Origin: Acorus gramineus
Lineage: Eukaryota; Streptophyta; Magnoliopsida; Acorales; Acoraceae
Assembly: GCA_030737835.1 (NCBI GenBank)
Contig: JAUJYN010000019.1
Coordinates: forward strand, 2,812,433-2,876,432
Direction of reading: 5' to 3'
Length of the DNA stretch: 64,000 bases
The notes under the pieces were generated by a model. It saw only the letters and a list, made by a program, of their open reading frames with translations, was not told the DNA's origin and did not search any database. Made by a program: the position numbers and the translations under genes. Below are positions 33,471 to 44,251 of the stretch, piece after piece; position 1 is the first letter of the stretch; each line of letters opens with the position of its first letter.

Positions 33471-36310
33471 TGTTATATATGTGTCACTTTTTAGCCTTCT
33501 GGTAACCATTGGAGCATTCTGGCAGTTTTTTAGCTTTTTCGTTTTTCGATCGGAACCGCTAAAATTTTGGACTTTTGGCTGTCACCCTGAGTTTGGGAGC
33601 TCCGATTGAAAATCTAACTGCATATTATGTGTCCTGGTACCATTTCAAGCCACTCACGAAAATTTCATCGAATTCCGGTAACGTTTCAGAATTTCACAGT
33701 TTCAAAGCGTATCCGGGTTTTGACCGAGCGAAAAGTCATTTGGAGACTTGACTTGGTCAATGGGTTTTGGTTTTTAGTGTGGTTGGGTTGACTAAGGTCA
33801 AAGATCACCTAAACCTAACCTAAACCTAACCTAAACCTAATTAGTGCTAAGTTAAGTGAGTGGTGAGTGTGTGAGTGAGTGTGTGTGGTGTGTGTGTGCC
33901 TTAAATAAAAACCCACGCCCATGTATAGTTCCCCCTCCCCTATTCATCATCTTCTCCACCAAAATCTCTCTCTCCCCTCTCTTTAAAACCCCCATTTGAC
34001 CTAGTAGAAGGGGTTGAATCAAAAAACCCTAAGAAGAGAAAAGATAGGTGAGGACCCGATCTACCTTCCTATGGTCTTGGATTCGAGTTTCCTCATGTGT
34101 GACCCCCTCTCATAACCTCCTTTTTCCTCTATTTTCAGCCCCTCTTTGGCTGAGTGGAGATCTTGGTGGTGGTGGTCTTGGAGGTGGCAAATCGGTGCGC
34201 GAAGAGCACTCGGTCTTCCCTTTCTTCCTTGGGTGAGGTTTCCTTCCCTTCCTTTCTTGTTAGATGTATGTTTAGGAAGTGTTTTTGGGTGTGCATGGGT
34301 GTTGGGGAGTTGGAGGGGGCTGTTGGGGGCGGTTGAGGGTGGTAGAGGCGGCTCGGGCAGTGCGGGCTCATCGGGCCTGCGCGCGCGGGCAGGCAGGTAG
34401 GCAGGCAGGGCAGGCTGGCAGGCGCAGGGCAGGCGCGCTGTCGGGCGAGCTGGCAGGGGACGTGCGCGTGCGTGCGGGTGGTGCGCGCTGGGCGCAGTGC
34501 CGGGCGTGAGCGCGGGCAAGCGTGCGAGTGCTGCGCGCTGGGTGCCGTGCGGGGGTGTGCGCGCGGAGCGCTGGGCAGAGGCGCAGTGCGTGCTGTGCGC
34601 GCGGAGAGGCGTGCGGGTGCTGCGCGCTGGGCGCCGTGCTGGGACGTGCGCACGGAGCGCTGCGCTGGGCGCGGTGCGTGCTGTGCGCGCGGAGAGGAGT
34701 GCGGGTGTGGCGCAAGGTGCGGCGCTGGGGCGCAGTGCGCGCGCGGTGCACCCGGGGCTGGACGCGCGGTGCACGCGCGAGAGTGCGCTCGAACGCGCAG
34801 CGTGTCTGGGCGTGCGGGCAGGGGGCTCGACAGTGCGTCTGGGTGCGCGGGCTGGGGCGCGGCTGTGCGCCCGGGGCGGGTGGCTGTGCGTATGGCTGCC
34901 CGGGTGTTCGGGTGAGTCGGGGTGCTCGGACTCGCGTGCGTACGGGCTGTATGTACGCTTGTCCGAGTGTAGGGTAATTTTAGCGTATTTTTGTATGTAT
35001 TGTGTATTTTACTCACCGTGTTCAATACCCTGTCTTGCAGATCTTGGCGGACGGCCACGCGATGACCCGGGTATTGGTGAGTGGGACGATCCAACCCAGT
35101 AGGGAGGCGTTACATGCACTTGGGCGTGTACCGTCCTCCCCTGCGGCACCTAGTTCAATATTAACTAGTATAATATGTAATCTATGCAAGCATGATTAGT
35201 ATGTAGTATGCATGCCACCCTAGACCTTGTATGTTAGGGACATGCACCCTTAGGATACGTATAAGAGCCATGCATCCTGACACCATGTTTCCATGATAGG
35301 AAAGCCTCGACCGATGCATGTGTCCTATTAGTTTAATTTATTAAATTAAATGTGAACTTATGGTATTTTTGCATGCCTTAGTGAATATTATAAGCTGGTT
35401 GTTATAATATTTGTTCCCCGCATCGTAGTTATGCGCCCTGGAGGAATTCGCAAGAATTCATGACATTAGAAATGTTAGGAAGATGTTGCCGACGGATCCA
35501 AGTGGATCGTATACGTGTGAATAGGCTGTTTCTGTTCCTTTGTTGGATCCGTATAGAGACTGCCCCAGCGTTAGACAGGCCGTCCTGACAGAGGGCTCCC
35601 ATCAGTAGGCACCTCCTGATTTGGTTTCGGACTGTGCTGAATTGTGGGAGTAGACCAGGCGGGCTACGGAGTGGAGGAGAGACTATCGGTGGACCAAGGG
35701 TGATTAACAGCCTAGTCAGTCCCAATAGACCGTGTCACCTATTGAGGGGTGAGGGTGAGGGTGTGGTGGGTCGGCGATGTAGCGACCCACTGGATTGTGT
35801 AGTTCCTGCCACTTTGAGGCTTTGAATAATTTTTGATGTTAATATGAATTGTGATGCATGGGTTGTGCTATTCACTGAGCGTGTGGCTCACCCCTCGCAT
35901 ATTTTTCTCCAGTTATCACTGAGTCGGATCTGAAGGAGGAGCTCCCCGAGGGACTTCATCAGTAGCGGAGCAGCGCCACGTCCCGCGAGTGTTAGAGGCC
36001 ATCAGCATCCCTTTTTGATTGTATGTATATATTTCCGTGCTTGGGCACCTGTTTTGTATTATATTGGATGTCATTGTATATATTGGCTCTCACAGGACAG
36101 TTGATTATGTATCGAGTGTGTAATATGTTTTTGAATTACAGACTCAGTCTTTTAGCTTCCGCTATTTGTGTATATATCATGTCAGCCTTGCTTTTGTCTG
36201 TGTTGTCATTTTTGGTGTTGTTTAGAGTATGTTATTGACCTCCTGTATAGACTGCTGATATTATATATACACTTGCCGCATCCCGGGGACGGCCGCCCTG
36301 GGGCGTGACA
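33471..36310 (+). mobile_element. LTR B, 3' end of the composite (2.8 kb)
   Basis: Intact LTR of 2840 bp, TGTTATATATG to GGGGCGTGACA, followed by GGTGT (36311-36315), the second copy of the target duplication found at 6125-6129. Splice-like donor 34233, CpG-rich core about 34370-34915, acceptor ending 35040, second donor 35077, GAATTC dyad 35444-35459. Its W-box region is shortened compared with LTRs A and M. Telomere-like AACCTAAACCT units lie at about 33810-33841. Confidence 0.92.
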
Positions 36311-36315
36311 GGTGT

Positions 36316-36926
36316 AGAGCAGTCTAATCTCTCCCAAAAGTCCTATGTCACCTCTAAAGGGTGAGGGTGAGGGTGTGGTGGGCCGGCATCGGTACGACCC
36401 ACCAATTTGTGCAGTTACTCCCATCTTGGGACTTTAATGATTTTTAAGGTTAATATAAGTTGTGTTGCATGGATTGTACCATTCACTGAGCGTGTGGCTC
36501 ACCCCTCGCATATCTTTTCCTCCAGTTGTCGCTGAGTCGGATCTGAAGGAGGAGCTCCCCGAGGCATCGCACCAGTAGCGGAGCAGCGTTCGCGTTTTGG
36601 GTCTTGCGAGTGAGAGGCCATCAGCATCCCCCTTTTTCCTTGTATGTATTGTTACTCGTGCTTGGGCACAGAACTTGCATGTGGATGTCTTTGTATTATA
36701 TTGGCTCTCACAGGACAGTTGATTATGTATTCTGGTCTGTAATATGTCTTTGAATTACAGACTCAGTCGTTTAAGCTTCCGCTATATGTATATATTATGT
36801 CAGCTACATTGTAAATTGTGTTATTACCTTCGATGTTGTTTAGAGTCTTTTATTGATCTCCTGTATGGACTGCTGATATTATATATATTTGCCACGTATC
36901 GGGGACGGCCGCCTTGGGGCGTGACA
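36316..36926 (+). mobile_element. Host LTR Y, segment 3 (3' end)
   Basis: Picks up host LTR Y exactly after the GGTGT duplication. The join of 6129 and 36316 reads like the uninterrupted LTR near 4755 (AGAGCAGTCTAA). It ends GGGGCGTGACA at 36926. No primer-binding site follows, so the adjoining internal region is gone. Confidence 0.8.
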
Positions 36927-37075
36927 TATCTTATGCTTTCGCTTTTTAGTCAGTTATCATTATCTTTGCTTTGCCACCTTGTGTGTTGTTGTTGGAGTCT
37001 TTGTTTACCTCAGGTATTGATAGCTGATACTTCATTATTGCCACGTCTCGGGGATGGCCGCCCTGGGGCATGACA
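36927..37075 (+). mobile_element. Extra LTR tail fragment
   Basis: About 150 bp matching the last part of solo LTR S1 (5447-5591), ending GGGGCATGACA. It lies directly behind another LTR end, so two LTR termini follow each other with no internal sequence, a recombination or deletion scar. Confidence 0.7.
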
Positions 37076-37449
37076 CTATGACCAATCTTTGGAGGTCGCT
37101 AGGAAAGGATGAGCGGAATTAGTCCTTGGTCTCAATTTTGAAAGGGTACTTCCCTCTCGTCGTAAGCAGTCCATCTTCAAAACCCTCAAGCAGGAGCATA
37201 AGGAACGCACAAGACGTCCTCACACGATGAGGATGAAAAAAAAGGAATAACCTTCCCCTGTTATTCACCGAATTTCTAGGGGCCCCGGCCCTACGGAGGT
37301 CGCGATGACGGGATAAATCAGAGTTAGTCCATCGAGTGGCTAACTCTATTATCACGACAATAAGCACTCCAAACATTCAGATCATGCGAAAAACAAGCAG
37401 ACATATAAAAGATAAGTTATTTATGAAAACATTGTTTTTTACAAAATGT

Positions 37450-38748
37450 CTAGATTTGAGACCCATCATCAGTGCCAAAATCAAGACCAGGAGGAGGATC
37501 GGCGGCAATACGAGGAGAGACGTTGTTGGATCTATCTTCATAACCTTGACGATATCCACAATTGCAGTTCTTCTCGGCACAAGTCGTCAATGAATCAGAA
37601 ATCTGTTTCATTTGGTCCCTCATAGTCGTGAAGGCTTTTGCTCAACCCCTCGATAGACCATCCTCAAAAGCAGCAGCACAGTCGGCTCAAAATTCACAGA
37701 GCTTGACTTGCTGCGCTTGCAACTCATGCATCAAGGCCTCGACTCACTTTTCTGCGTTGTGCGCCCACAAGGAAAAGGAAGCCTGATCGAATGACTGGGA
37801 GAGCTTCAGCCCGAGGAGCTCTCTCTCACGATCTTTAGCAGCAACAGCCCGAACTTGAGCAGCAGACAAGTCCCGACGAGCAGAGGATTCGGCAAATTCT
37901 GCAGCAAGGCGTGCTTGCTTGGCGATCACAATCTGTTCCTCAGCCGCCTTTAGCTGTGCTTCTCTACGATGAGCGAGCTCTTGGGCTGACTTCAGGAGAT
38001 CTTCAGACCTCATCGAATCCAGGCTTCACTCACTGAGCACCTGCCAGATGACAGAATTCTGAAAAGCAAATGGTTAAAACCTTGAAGAAGAAACCTCGAA
38101 GATAGAAGTCGAACACTTACGTTGTAAAAGCTCCAGCCTAGCCGAGTGAAAAACGCTTCCGTCGTAGCCCGAAAAGCACAGTCCATGTCGCCCTCGAGAA
38201 GACAGCCCCTGCATTGAGTACTGGCTAACTCTTTGCTGGCACGATCAGCAAGAGGACCTCCTGAATGGGTACCAGTCATAGCTGCGGAAGCAGAGGCCGA
38301 AGGGGTTTCCAAGGATGCAGGGCGCGGAGCCCCAGCTTCGAGAGCAGCACAAGATGGAGCCACGAATGTCATGATAAAGGGTGCATCCACCGCAGCCGAA
38401 GAAACTGAGGGCATCCCAACAGGAGTTGAAGCAACTTGTGGTGCCCCGAGGAGAAGTCATGTTGATAGTACTCTCTAACACCTCGGCTGGGGGCACCTCT
38501 GACGGGGCAACAACCACAGGTGCTGAGCCTACCGCAGCAACTGGAGTAACCCCATACAAGGGAGCTGAGAAATCCATGGCCGCTACCTCCTCGACGAGGG
38601 AGGGCTCAACTTTCGGAGAAGAGGGAACCTCCACCGTCTCTGGTACTCGAATGACTGGGGGACTTGGTGGGCATCCCTCTTCATTGGAAGGCGCAGGAAG
38701 CTCGGCGGTAACCACACCGACAGCACTCGAAGGTAGATCGCTCCCCAC
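37450..38748 (-). pseudogene. Decayed gag-like coiled-coil ORF
   Basis: Reverse-strand coding remnant. A Pro/Ser/Val-rich N-terminal stretch (38748 to about 38430) shifts frame into SVSSAAVDAPFI ... CLLEGDMDCAFRATTEAFFTRLGWSFYN. It is then followed by what looks like a 62-bp intron (donor GTAAGTG at 38120, acceptor TTTTCAG ending 38059), a heptad-like Ala/Arg/Glu-rich coiled coil (RREAQLKAAEEQIVIAKQARLAAEFAE is too long to be chance), and a tail ending DDGSQI at 37450. Three in-frame TGA codons lie where TGG would fit. Reminiscent of the large coiled-coil gag-like proteins of other plant gypsy-type elements; assignment uncertain. Its 5' end is cut by the LTR at 38755. 37076-37449 holds only its AT-rich 3' flank. 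Confidence 0.5.
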
Positions 38749-38754
38749 AGGGGA

Positions 38755-39610
38755 TGTTATGCCTGTGTCATTCGGAGCCTTATTTTTCGATCGGAGTCGC
38801 TAAAATTTTTGGCTTTTAGCTACCTACAGGAGTTGGAGTACTCTGATTGAAAATCTGTCTGCATAATTGTTCTCCTGGTATTGGCATTGGCCTACCTGTA
38901 AATTTGCGTCGCATTCTGACATCTTTGTAGAAGTTATGCGTTCCAATTGGTATTCAGATTTAATTTTGTTAAAATCGAAGATGAAGAGGTTTAAATATGA
39001 TTTTATCATGAGGTTCTCAGTTTTGAGTTAGCTTTCATACAAAAGTGGAATTAGATCAACTGGATTCATGTAGTAAAAGTTATGGGTATTTTTCCAAGTA
39101 TACCCCGGGATGAGAAAATTCTGGCAGCAGCCATGTTCAATCTTTAGCTCCAATTTCGGAATAGCTGGAGGGATCATTGGATCTTGGCATAAACATAAAT
39201 TTGTAGATAATCATCTTGGCTTCCCAGTGGACTTTGAATTGTGTAATTCGGAGCTATATTGAGGAAGTTATGGCTGTTCTAGTGAAGCATGTACAGAATT
39301 TCGGGTCATGGACGATTTTGTCCTTTGAACCCCACTTTGGCTATATAATGTTCTCCCCCAAATGTCTCCTCTCTCACTCTCTTTGGTCCAGCCCTCTTGA
39401 GGTGTTTGGTAGAGTTTTAGAAGGAGAAGATGAGGAAGAAGTGCTTGGAAGAGCAAAGAAGAGAAGGTGTGTGCCATTGTTGTTGTCTCTTCCCTCTCCT
39501 CCTCCTATTGCTCCCCCTTTAATGTTATCCATGGATCCCCCCTCCCCTCTGGTTCAGAAAGAAGAAGAGGAATGAAGGCTGAAGTGGTGGTAGTGGTGGT
39601 GGTGGTCGAG
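38755..39610 (+). mobile_element. LTR head fragment, forward
   Basis: Starts TGTTATGCCTGTGTC, as at 46789 and 61537, and follows solo LTR S1 through the block GTTATGGGTATTTTTCCAAGTAT, ending near a CT-rich tract and GTGGTGGTGG at about 39600. It is truncated there and abuts an inverted copy of the same head. Confidence 0.75.
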
Positions 39611-39882
39611 GAATTGAACTTTCCATGATAAAATTAGATTTAAACTACTTCATCTTGGGCATTAACAAAATTAAATCCGAATACCAATCAAATTGTATAA
39701 TTTCTAAAAAGACATCAGAATGCGACAAAAATTTATAGGTAGGCCAATGCCAGTACCAGGAGAAAATATATGCAGTCAAATTTTGAAACTGATATGCAGT
39801 CAAATTTTGAAACTGAATGCCCAAACTATTAAAATAAATGCAAACAGATATTTGACCACTAAAAAGTGACACAGACATAACA
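39611..39882 (-). mobile_element. LTR head fragment, inverted
   Basis: Reverse of the first ~270 bp of the same LTR type, ending GACATAACA at 39882. With 38755-39012 it forms an imperfect inverted repeat with a ~610-bp loop. A ~25-bp block (ATATGCAGTCAAATTTTGAAACTG) occurs twice in tandem near 39768. Confidence 0.7.
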
Positions 39883-40830
39883 TATAATGAGGACACTCCC
39901 GAGTAGGTGTGACACTACTAGATTGAAGGTCTAGTAAGACAGTCTGACACCTCGCGGGCGAATATCATCTCAAGTAAATAAGGCACGATCAGACAAGAGG
40001 TTTGATCAGACGACCTTATACCTCTCGAACGACTAGAAAAGACACGACAAGACAAAAGTTCTGGTCAGACGATCTTTCATCTCACAGAGACACACACATA
40101 ACAGGTGAACGACCAGGCCAAAGGCCACAAAGAGAACTGATGAAATGGTCAGAGGACCATAATGCTGTAACTGTCAGGTAGACAATAAGGGCCCACTACT
40201 TACATAACATGGGTAATTAGTGGCACGACGTTTTCCATTAACACATGGAGGTCCGGCCATATTGAATCAGGTCTAGTCGGATGGACTCGCACCTCATGGA
40301 TGAATGACTGGGTACACGATGAGCAAGACTCCGTGTCCCGACCAAACCAAGACCACGAGGAGGACCTCGGAAATGGTTAAACACCCCACAGTGACAATAA
40401 CTGTGAGGTGAATAATTAAGGACCATTACTCATAAAACATGGGTAATTAAAGGTACGTTCAGCTACAATAAAAAAGGGTGGTTACCACATAATTCACCCA
40501 ATAAGTAGACATTAAGGGAGAGTTGTTACAATGGGTATGAGGACAGTGACAATGGCTATCTAGCCCATGAACCCTATAAAAGAGAAGATTAATAGCAGAC
40601 TAAGGTATGCGTTATCTTTGAATCAAGTCACATTATTAGTGAAATAAACCTTTGAATTCCCTTACTGATACATCTCTTTGGAGTCCCTTTGCTGGCACCA
40701 CACTGGTGTCCCTGTTGACTCTTCCTTTTGAGTGTAGGGTCCATATTCTTCTGGGTCCGAACTCTAGAAGGAGGCACTGACTTATTAAGTTGAGTAAAGG
40801 GGAAAAATACCTCCTCATTACAAATATAGA
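39883..40830 (+). mobile_element. Probable LTR of a different retrotransposon
   Basis: Unrelated to the GC-rich LTRs. It has a good promoter arrangement, CCTATAAAAG at 40574-40582 and AATAAA at 40643-40648, plus an internal imperfect direct repeat (around 40137-40222 and 40381-40455, both ending ACATGGGTAATTA). This resembles U3-R-U5 of another gypsy-type family. Ends were not fixed and no primer-binding site was seen. Confidence 0.4.
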
Positions 40831-42063
40831 TAAGATTTTTTGATGGATATAGCTATATTTTTAATTAATTCAACGGGTAAAATCAGATAAAATATTTCCC
40901 CTCTAACTCGTAGTTTTATAGGCATAGATATAGATTATACTAGTCTTCCCCAACGCACGATGTGCGTGTAAAAAGAATATATATTTTAAAAAAATTGCCC
41001 ACAACCAATCCCCTCAATTTTTTTCAATCCATGCATATGCAATATAATGTATCATGTTATATATACATAAATGATATTTATTAAAATTTTAATAATGATT
41101 AATTAAATCGTTTGTAAACTTTATTATGAAATTATGCATAAAAGAGATATGGTACAACTGAAATTAAGTTTTTGTATATATACCCCTCAACCAATCTTAT
41201 ATTGTAAAAATTCTCCATTTGAAACTTTAAAACCAACAATAACGCTTGAACGAATAAAACACGGTTTTTATGTACAATTTAAACATTTTCTAATGGTATT
41301 ATTGGAAATTACAAATCATCAAGGATATTTTACTAAAATGTAATTGTTCAGGGGTATATATACAAAAAAAATCATTAAGATTTAATGGATATGGATGATA
41401 TTATCCAATTTATTTATAGATACAAAAAAGCCAAGAATTAAATTATTTATGAAATTATTTACAAATTCATAACTTTTCAAGTATAAATCCGAGTTGGGTG
41501 GTTAATAGCTTGTTGGAAAGATCTTTTCGATGTATACTTATAACTGTGAAATATTTTTTTCTTCTAAAAAATGACTATTTCACAATGAAAAGTGAGATCC
41601 AACATTGAAACTCATATTTCATCCGAAATTATTGATATATTTCATGATTATCTCATTCTAAATGTAATAAAAATAATAATAAAAACACATGATGATGTGG
41701 CGTGATCACCACTATTCATTCAATATATCTTTAAAAATAAGTAGTGTTACGGAGTTGAAAATACTTTTGATTATTAATATACATAGATGAATATCTCATA
41801 TTATCCATTAAAATATTAAAATGTGTATTTTCATTCTTATCCTTTAATTTAAATCAAAGATGATAAACAATTAAGTGTAAAATTAGAAAATGAAGATGTT
41901 ATAAAAGAACATACAAAACTTAAACATTTTTAGTTAAATAATAGGTAGATTTTGTATTTCCAAGAAAACTTGGCGACCGATCCCACGCGTTAGGCCATCT
42001 AGCACGTGGGATCAGCCCGTGCATCATGCAATGTAAGACTTTGGAATGTCACCATTAGACCAA
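40831..42063. other. AT-rich intergenic and promoter region of the methyltransferase
   Basis: Strongly AT-rich, low-copy in appearance, without an ORF that looks coding and without similarity to the LTRs. A G-box CACGTG lies at 42003-42008. It separates the repeat blocks from the gene. Confidence 0.6.
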
Positions 42064-42083
42064 CCAATCCTCACATATAAATA
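42003..42083 (+). promoter_or_regulatory. Core promoter of the methyltransferase gene
   Basis: G-box CACGTG at 42003-42008, CCAAT at 42064-42068 and TATAAATA at 42076-42083. A TATA box 86 bp before the ATG predicts a start of transcription near 42107-42115 and a 5' leader of about 55-60 nt. G-boxes bind bZIP and bHLH factors; regulation by them here is inferred. Confidence 0.6.
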
Positions 42084-42168
42084 AGCATCTACATAGACGA
42101 CTTCTTCACTTTCAAATCTAAAGAGAGACGGTACATACAGCTTATAATTGTTTTTCCTCCACATACAA

Positions 42169-44148
42169 ATGGGGCTTTTGATCAGAGGAGACAATGCCGA
42201 GGAGGAGATACTACAAGCCGAGTCCCATGTACTCGACATCATGTACGGCTTCGCTGAGTCGCTCGTCTTGCGGTCGGTGGTGGAGCTCAAGATACCAGAC
42301 ATCATCGACAGCAATGGCGGACCAATCTCCCTCTCCGACCTCGCTTCGCAACTCAATCTACCACTCATCGACATGGGCCGCCTTCGACGCCTGATGCGTT
42401 ACCTGGTCTACATGCAGATCTTCTACTTCGTTGACAGTCGCTATGGCCTCGAACCCTCCGTGGCTCCGTATCTCCTATCCAAAGGGGAGAGAACCATGGT
42501 CCCCATCATACTTGGTTTTTTGCGTGAGGCCGAAGATGACTACACGGCTAAGGGTGCGTTTGGATGTACAATTGAAACACTGAGATTTTTAGAGTCTTGC
42601 ATTTCAAACCTAGCTTCCGTTTGATAACCTGTTTAGACGTAATTCTGTTTTTTAATAAAGCAGAAAACGCAAACGTGTTACCAAACGCGTTTCACAAAAC
42701 AAACTTAATTAATTAGTTACATACAATTTTTTGTACAAATAGATTGTTTTTTAAAAAGAAAAGAAAATGCGGTTCCTAATTCCTAAAAATCGAGTTTATT
42801 TAAGTCATTTTATTCTAAAATCTTATTTTTCAAACACGTTTTCAGACATTATTTAAAAAAATATTATTTTATTAGTTTTTCAATTACAAGATTTTTTTGT
42901 TTTAAAAGAGAAGATGGTGGTTTGAAAAACTAAACGCTGAAAGTGTGTTTGAATCAATGTTTGATTTTTTTTAACTTTTCAAATGCAGAATTTACCCAAA
43001 CACAAATCCAAACGAGGCCTAAGACTCATTTTGAGAAGGCAATGGGGGTGACTTTTTGGGAGTTCCTAGTGAGAGACCCAGAGAAGAGCAAGATTTTCAA
43101 CGCGACGATGGCGGCAAGGTTCCAGATGAGCTCGCTCGTCCGATGCTGCAAAGGCATGTTTGAGTCCATTACGTCACTAGTGGACGTCGGGGGTGGCAAT
43201 GGGGCCACCATTGACGCCATATCAAAGGCGTTCCCACACATTGAGTGCACTGTTTTTGACCTCCCACACGTGATCACCACCGGTGCACGGGATTACCCCA
43301 AGCTTAAAAGGATCCTCGGGGACATGTTCAAGTCGGTACCCGGTGCCCAAGCCGTTCTACTAAAGGTCCGTATGTACGATCGATCAGTATTTTTTAATAT
43401 TGTACTTTTCATTGAAACTAGAAAAATATTATCATCACGTAATACAATTATTAATTTATATAATTAAAAAAAACAAATTTGTAAAAAATTTGAAATATTT
43501 TTAATTTTTTTTATATAATTATCAAATCTTAATTTTAATACTTTTTAAGTTTTTTTTTTAATATCATAACATAATTTTATTATATAAAATATAATTTTTT
43601 TATTAGATTTTATATTTTAACAAATAATTAATTAAATTTTCTATGAATAAAGAACTAGTTGATTTAATCAATCTGTAGCCAGTTCTACAAAACTGTTAGT
43701 TCAACAGATGAGCTGATTAAGTTTTTTTTATACAATCGGATTTTAAAAGTAAACCGAGCTGAAATTCAAATTGAGTGAAGATTTAAATGGTTCAACGATC
43801 GGATCGGGTCAAATTTTAAAACATTGATCTTGCACTTGATAGGAAATCCTTCACAATTGGAGCGACGAGGACTGCACTACAATTTTGAGACGGTGCAAAG
43901 AAGCCGTGGTTAGTGAGGAAGGTGGGAGGGTCATCATATTTGATGTGGTACTGGTATTGAGCGAGGAGACCACCGATGATGGGTTGAACAAGGTGAGGAT
44001 GGCATCGGACATGGATATGATGGTGACAACGGGTGGAAAGGAGAGGACCGAAAAGGAGTGGAAGAAGTTGATCTATGGAGCGGGGTACAGAGAGTACAAG
44101 ATCACCGACATTGACGCTCTGTGGTCTGTCATTGAGGCATTCCCATAG
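42169..44148 (+). CDS. Plant O-methyltransferase (6OMT/ASMT-like), MITE-interrupted
   Basis: S-adenosyl-methionine-dependent O-methyltransferase of the two-domain plant (COMT-like) family, most like norcoclaurine-6-OMT or acetylserotonin-OMT types; substrate not predictable. Exon 1 starts at ATG 42169 (MGLLIRGDNAEEE) and gives the N-terminal dimerisation domain (AESLVLRSVVELKIPDII). The catalytic domain has the SAM loop LVDVGGGNG, FDLPHVI, GDMFKSVP and, after a 477-bp intron (43366-43842, phase 0, AAG/GT ... AG/GAA), LHNWSDEDC with the catalytic His, then GKERTEKEW and a stop at 44146. A 468-bp MITE (42552-43019) sits inside the coding region. Splicing 42554-42988 keeps the frame and gives join(42169..42553, 42989..43365, 43843..44148), 355 residues, normal for the family. 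The conserved PWH segment is missing there and replaced by MITE-derived residues. Activity uncertain. Confidence 0.88.
42552..43019. mobile_element. Tourist-like MITE (PIF/Harbinger type)
   Basis: Terminal inverted repeats GGGTGCGTTTGGAT (42552-42565) and ATCCAAACGAGGCC (43006-43019) match at 11 of 14 positions. They are flanked by a perfect TAA duplication (42549-42551 and 43020-43022), the 3-bp target of Tourist/PIF-Harbinger elements. It is 468 bp, AT-rich and has no ORF. It inserted in a GCTAAG codon pair of the methyltransferase; removing it with one TAA restores an open frame. Confidence 0.85.
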
Positions 44149-44218
44149 TCAGGGAAACCATGGCTTTCTCTTTTGGTTGGACTGAGTCCCATTGGATTAG
44201 CAGCATCCTATATGATTA

Positions 44219-44251
44219 AATAAATGTTGTGTAGAATAAATGTAGAATAAA
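44219..44251 (+). terminator. Polyadenylation signals of the methyltransferase
   Basis: Three AATAAA hexamers at 44219, 44235 and 44246, the last two in a short tandem repeat (GTAGAATAAAT), 70-100 bp after the stop codon. Typical position for a plant 3' UTR. Confidence 0.6.

Noticed and set aside
42943..43467. A separate gene starting inside the MITE
   Set aside because: It encodes the methyltransferase catalytic domain and is explained as the second exon of the gene starting at 42169; the upstream codons are MITE sequence.
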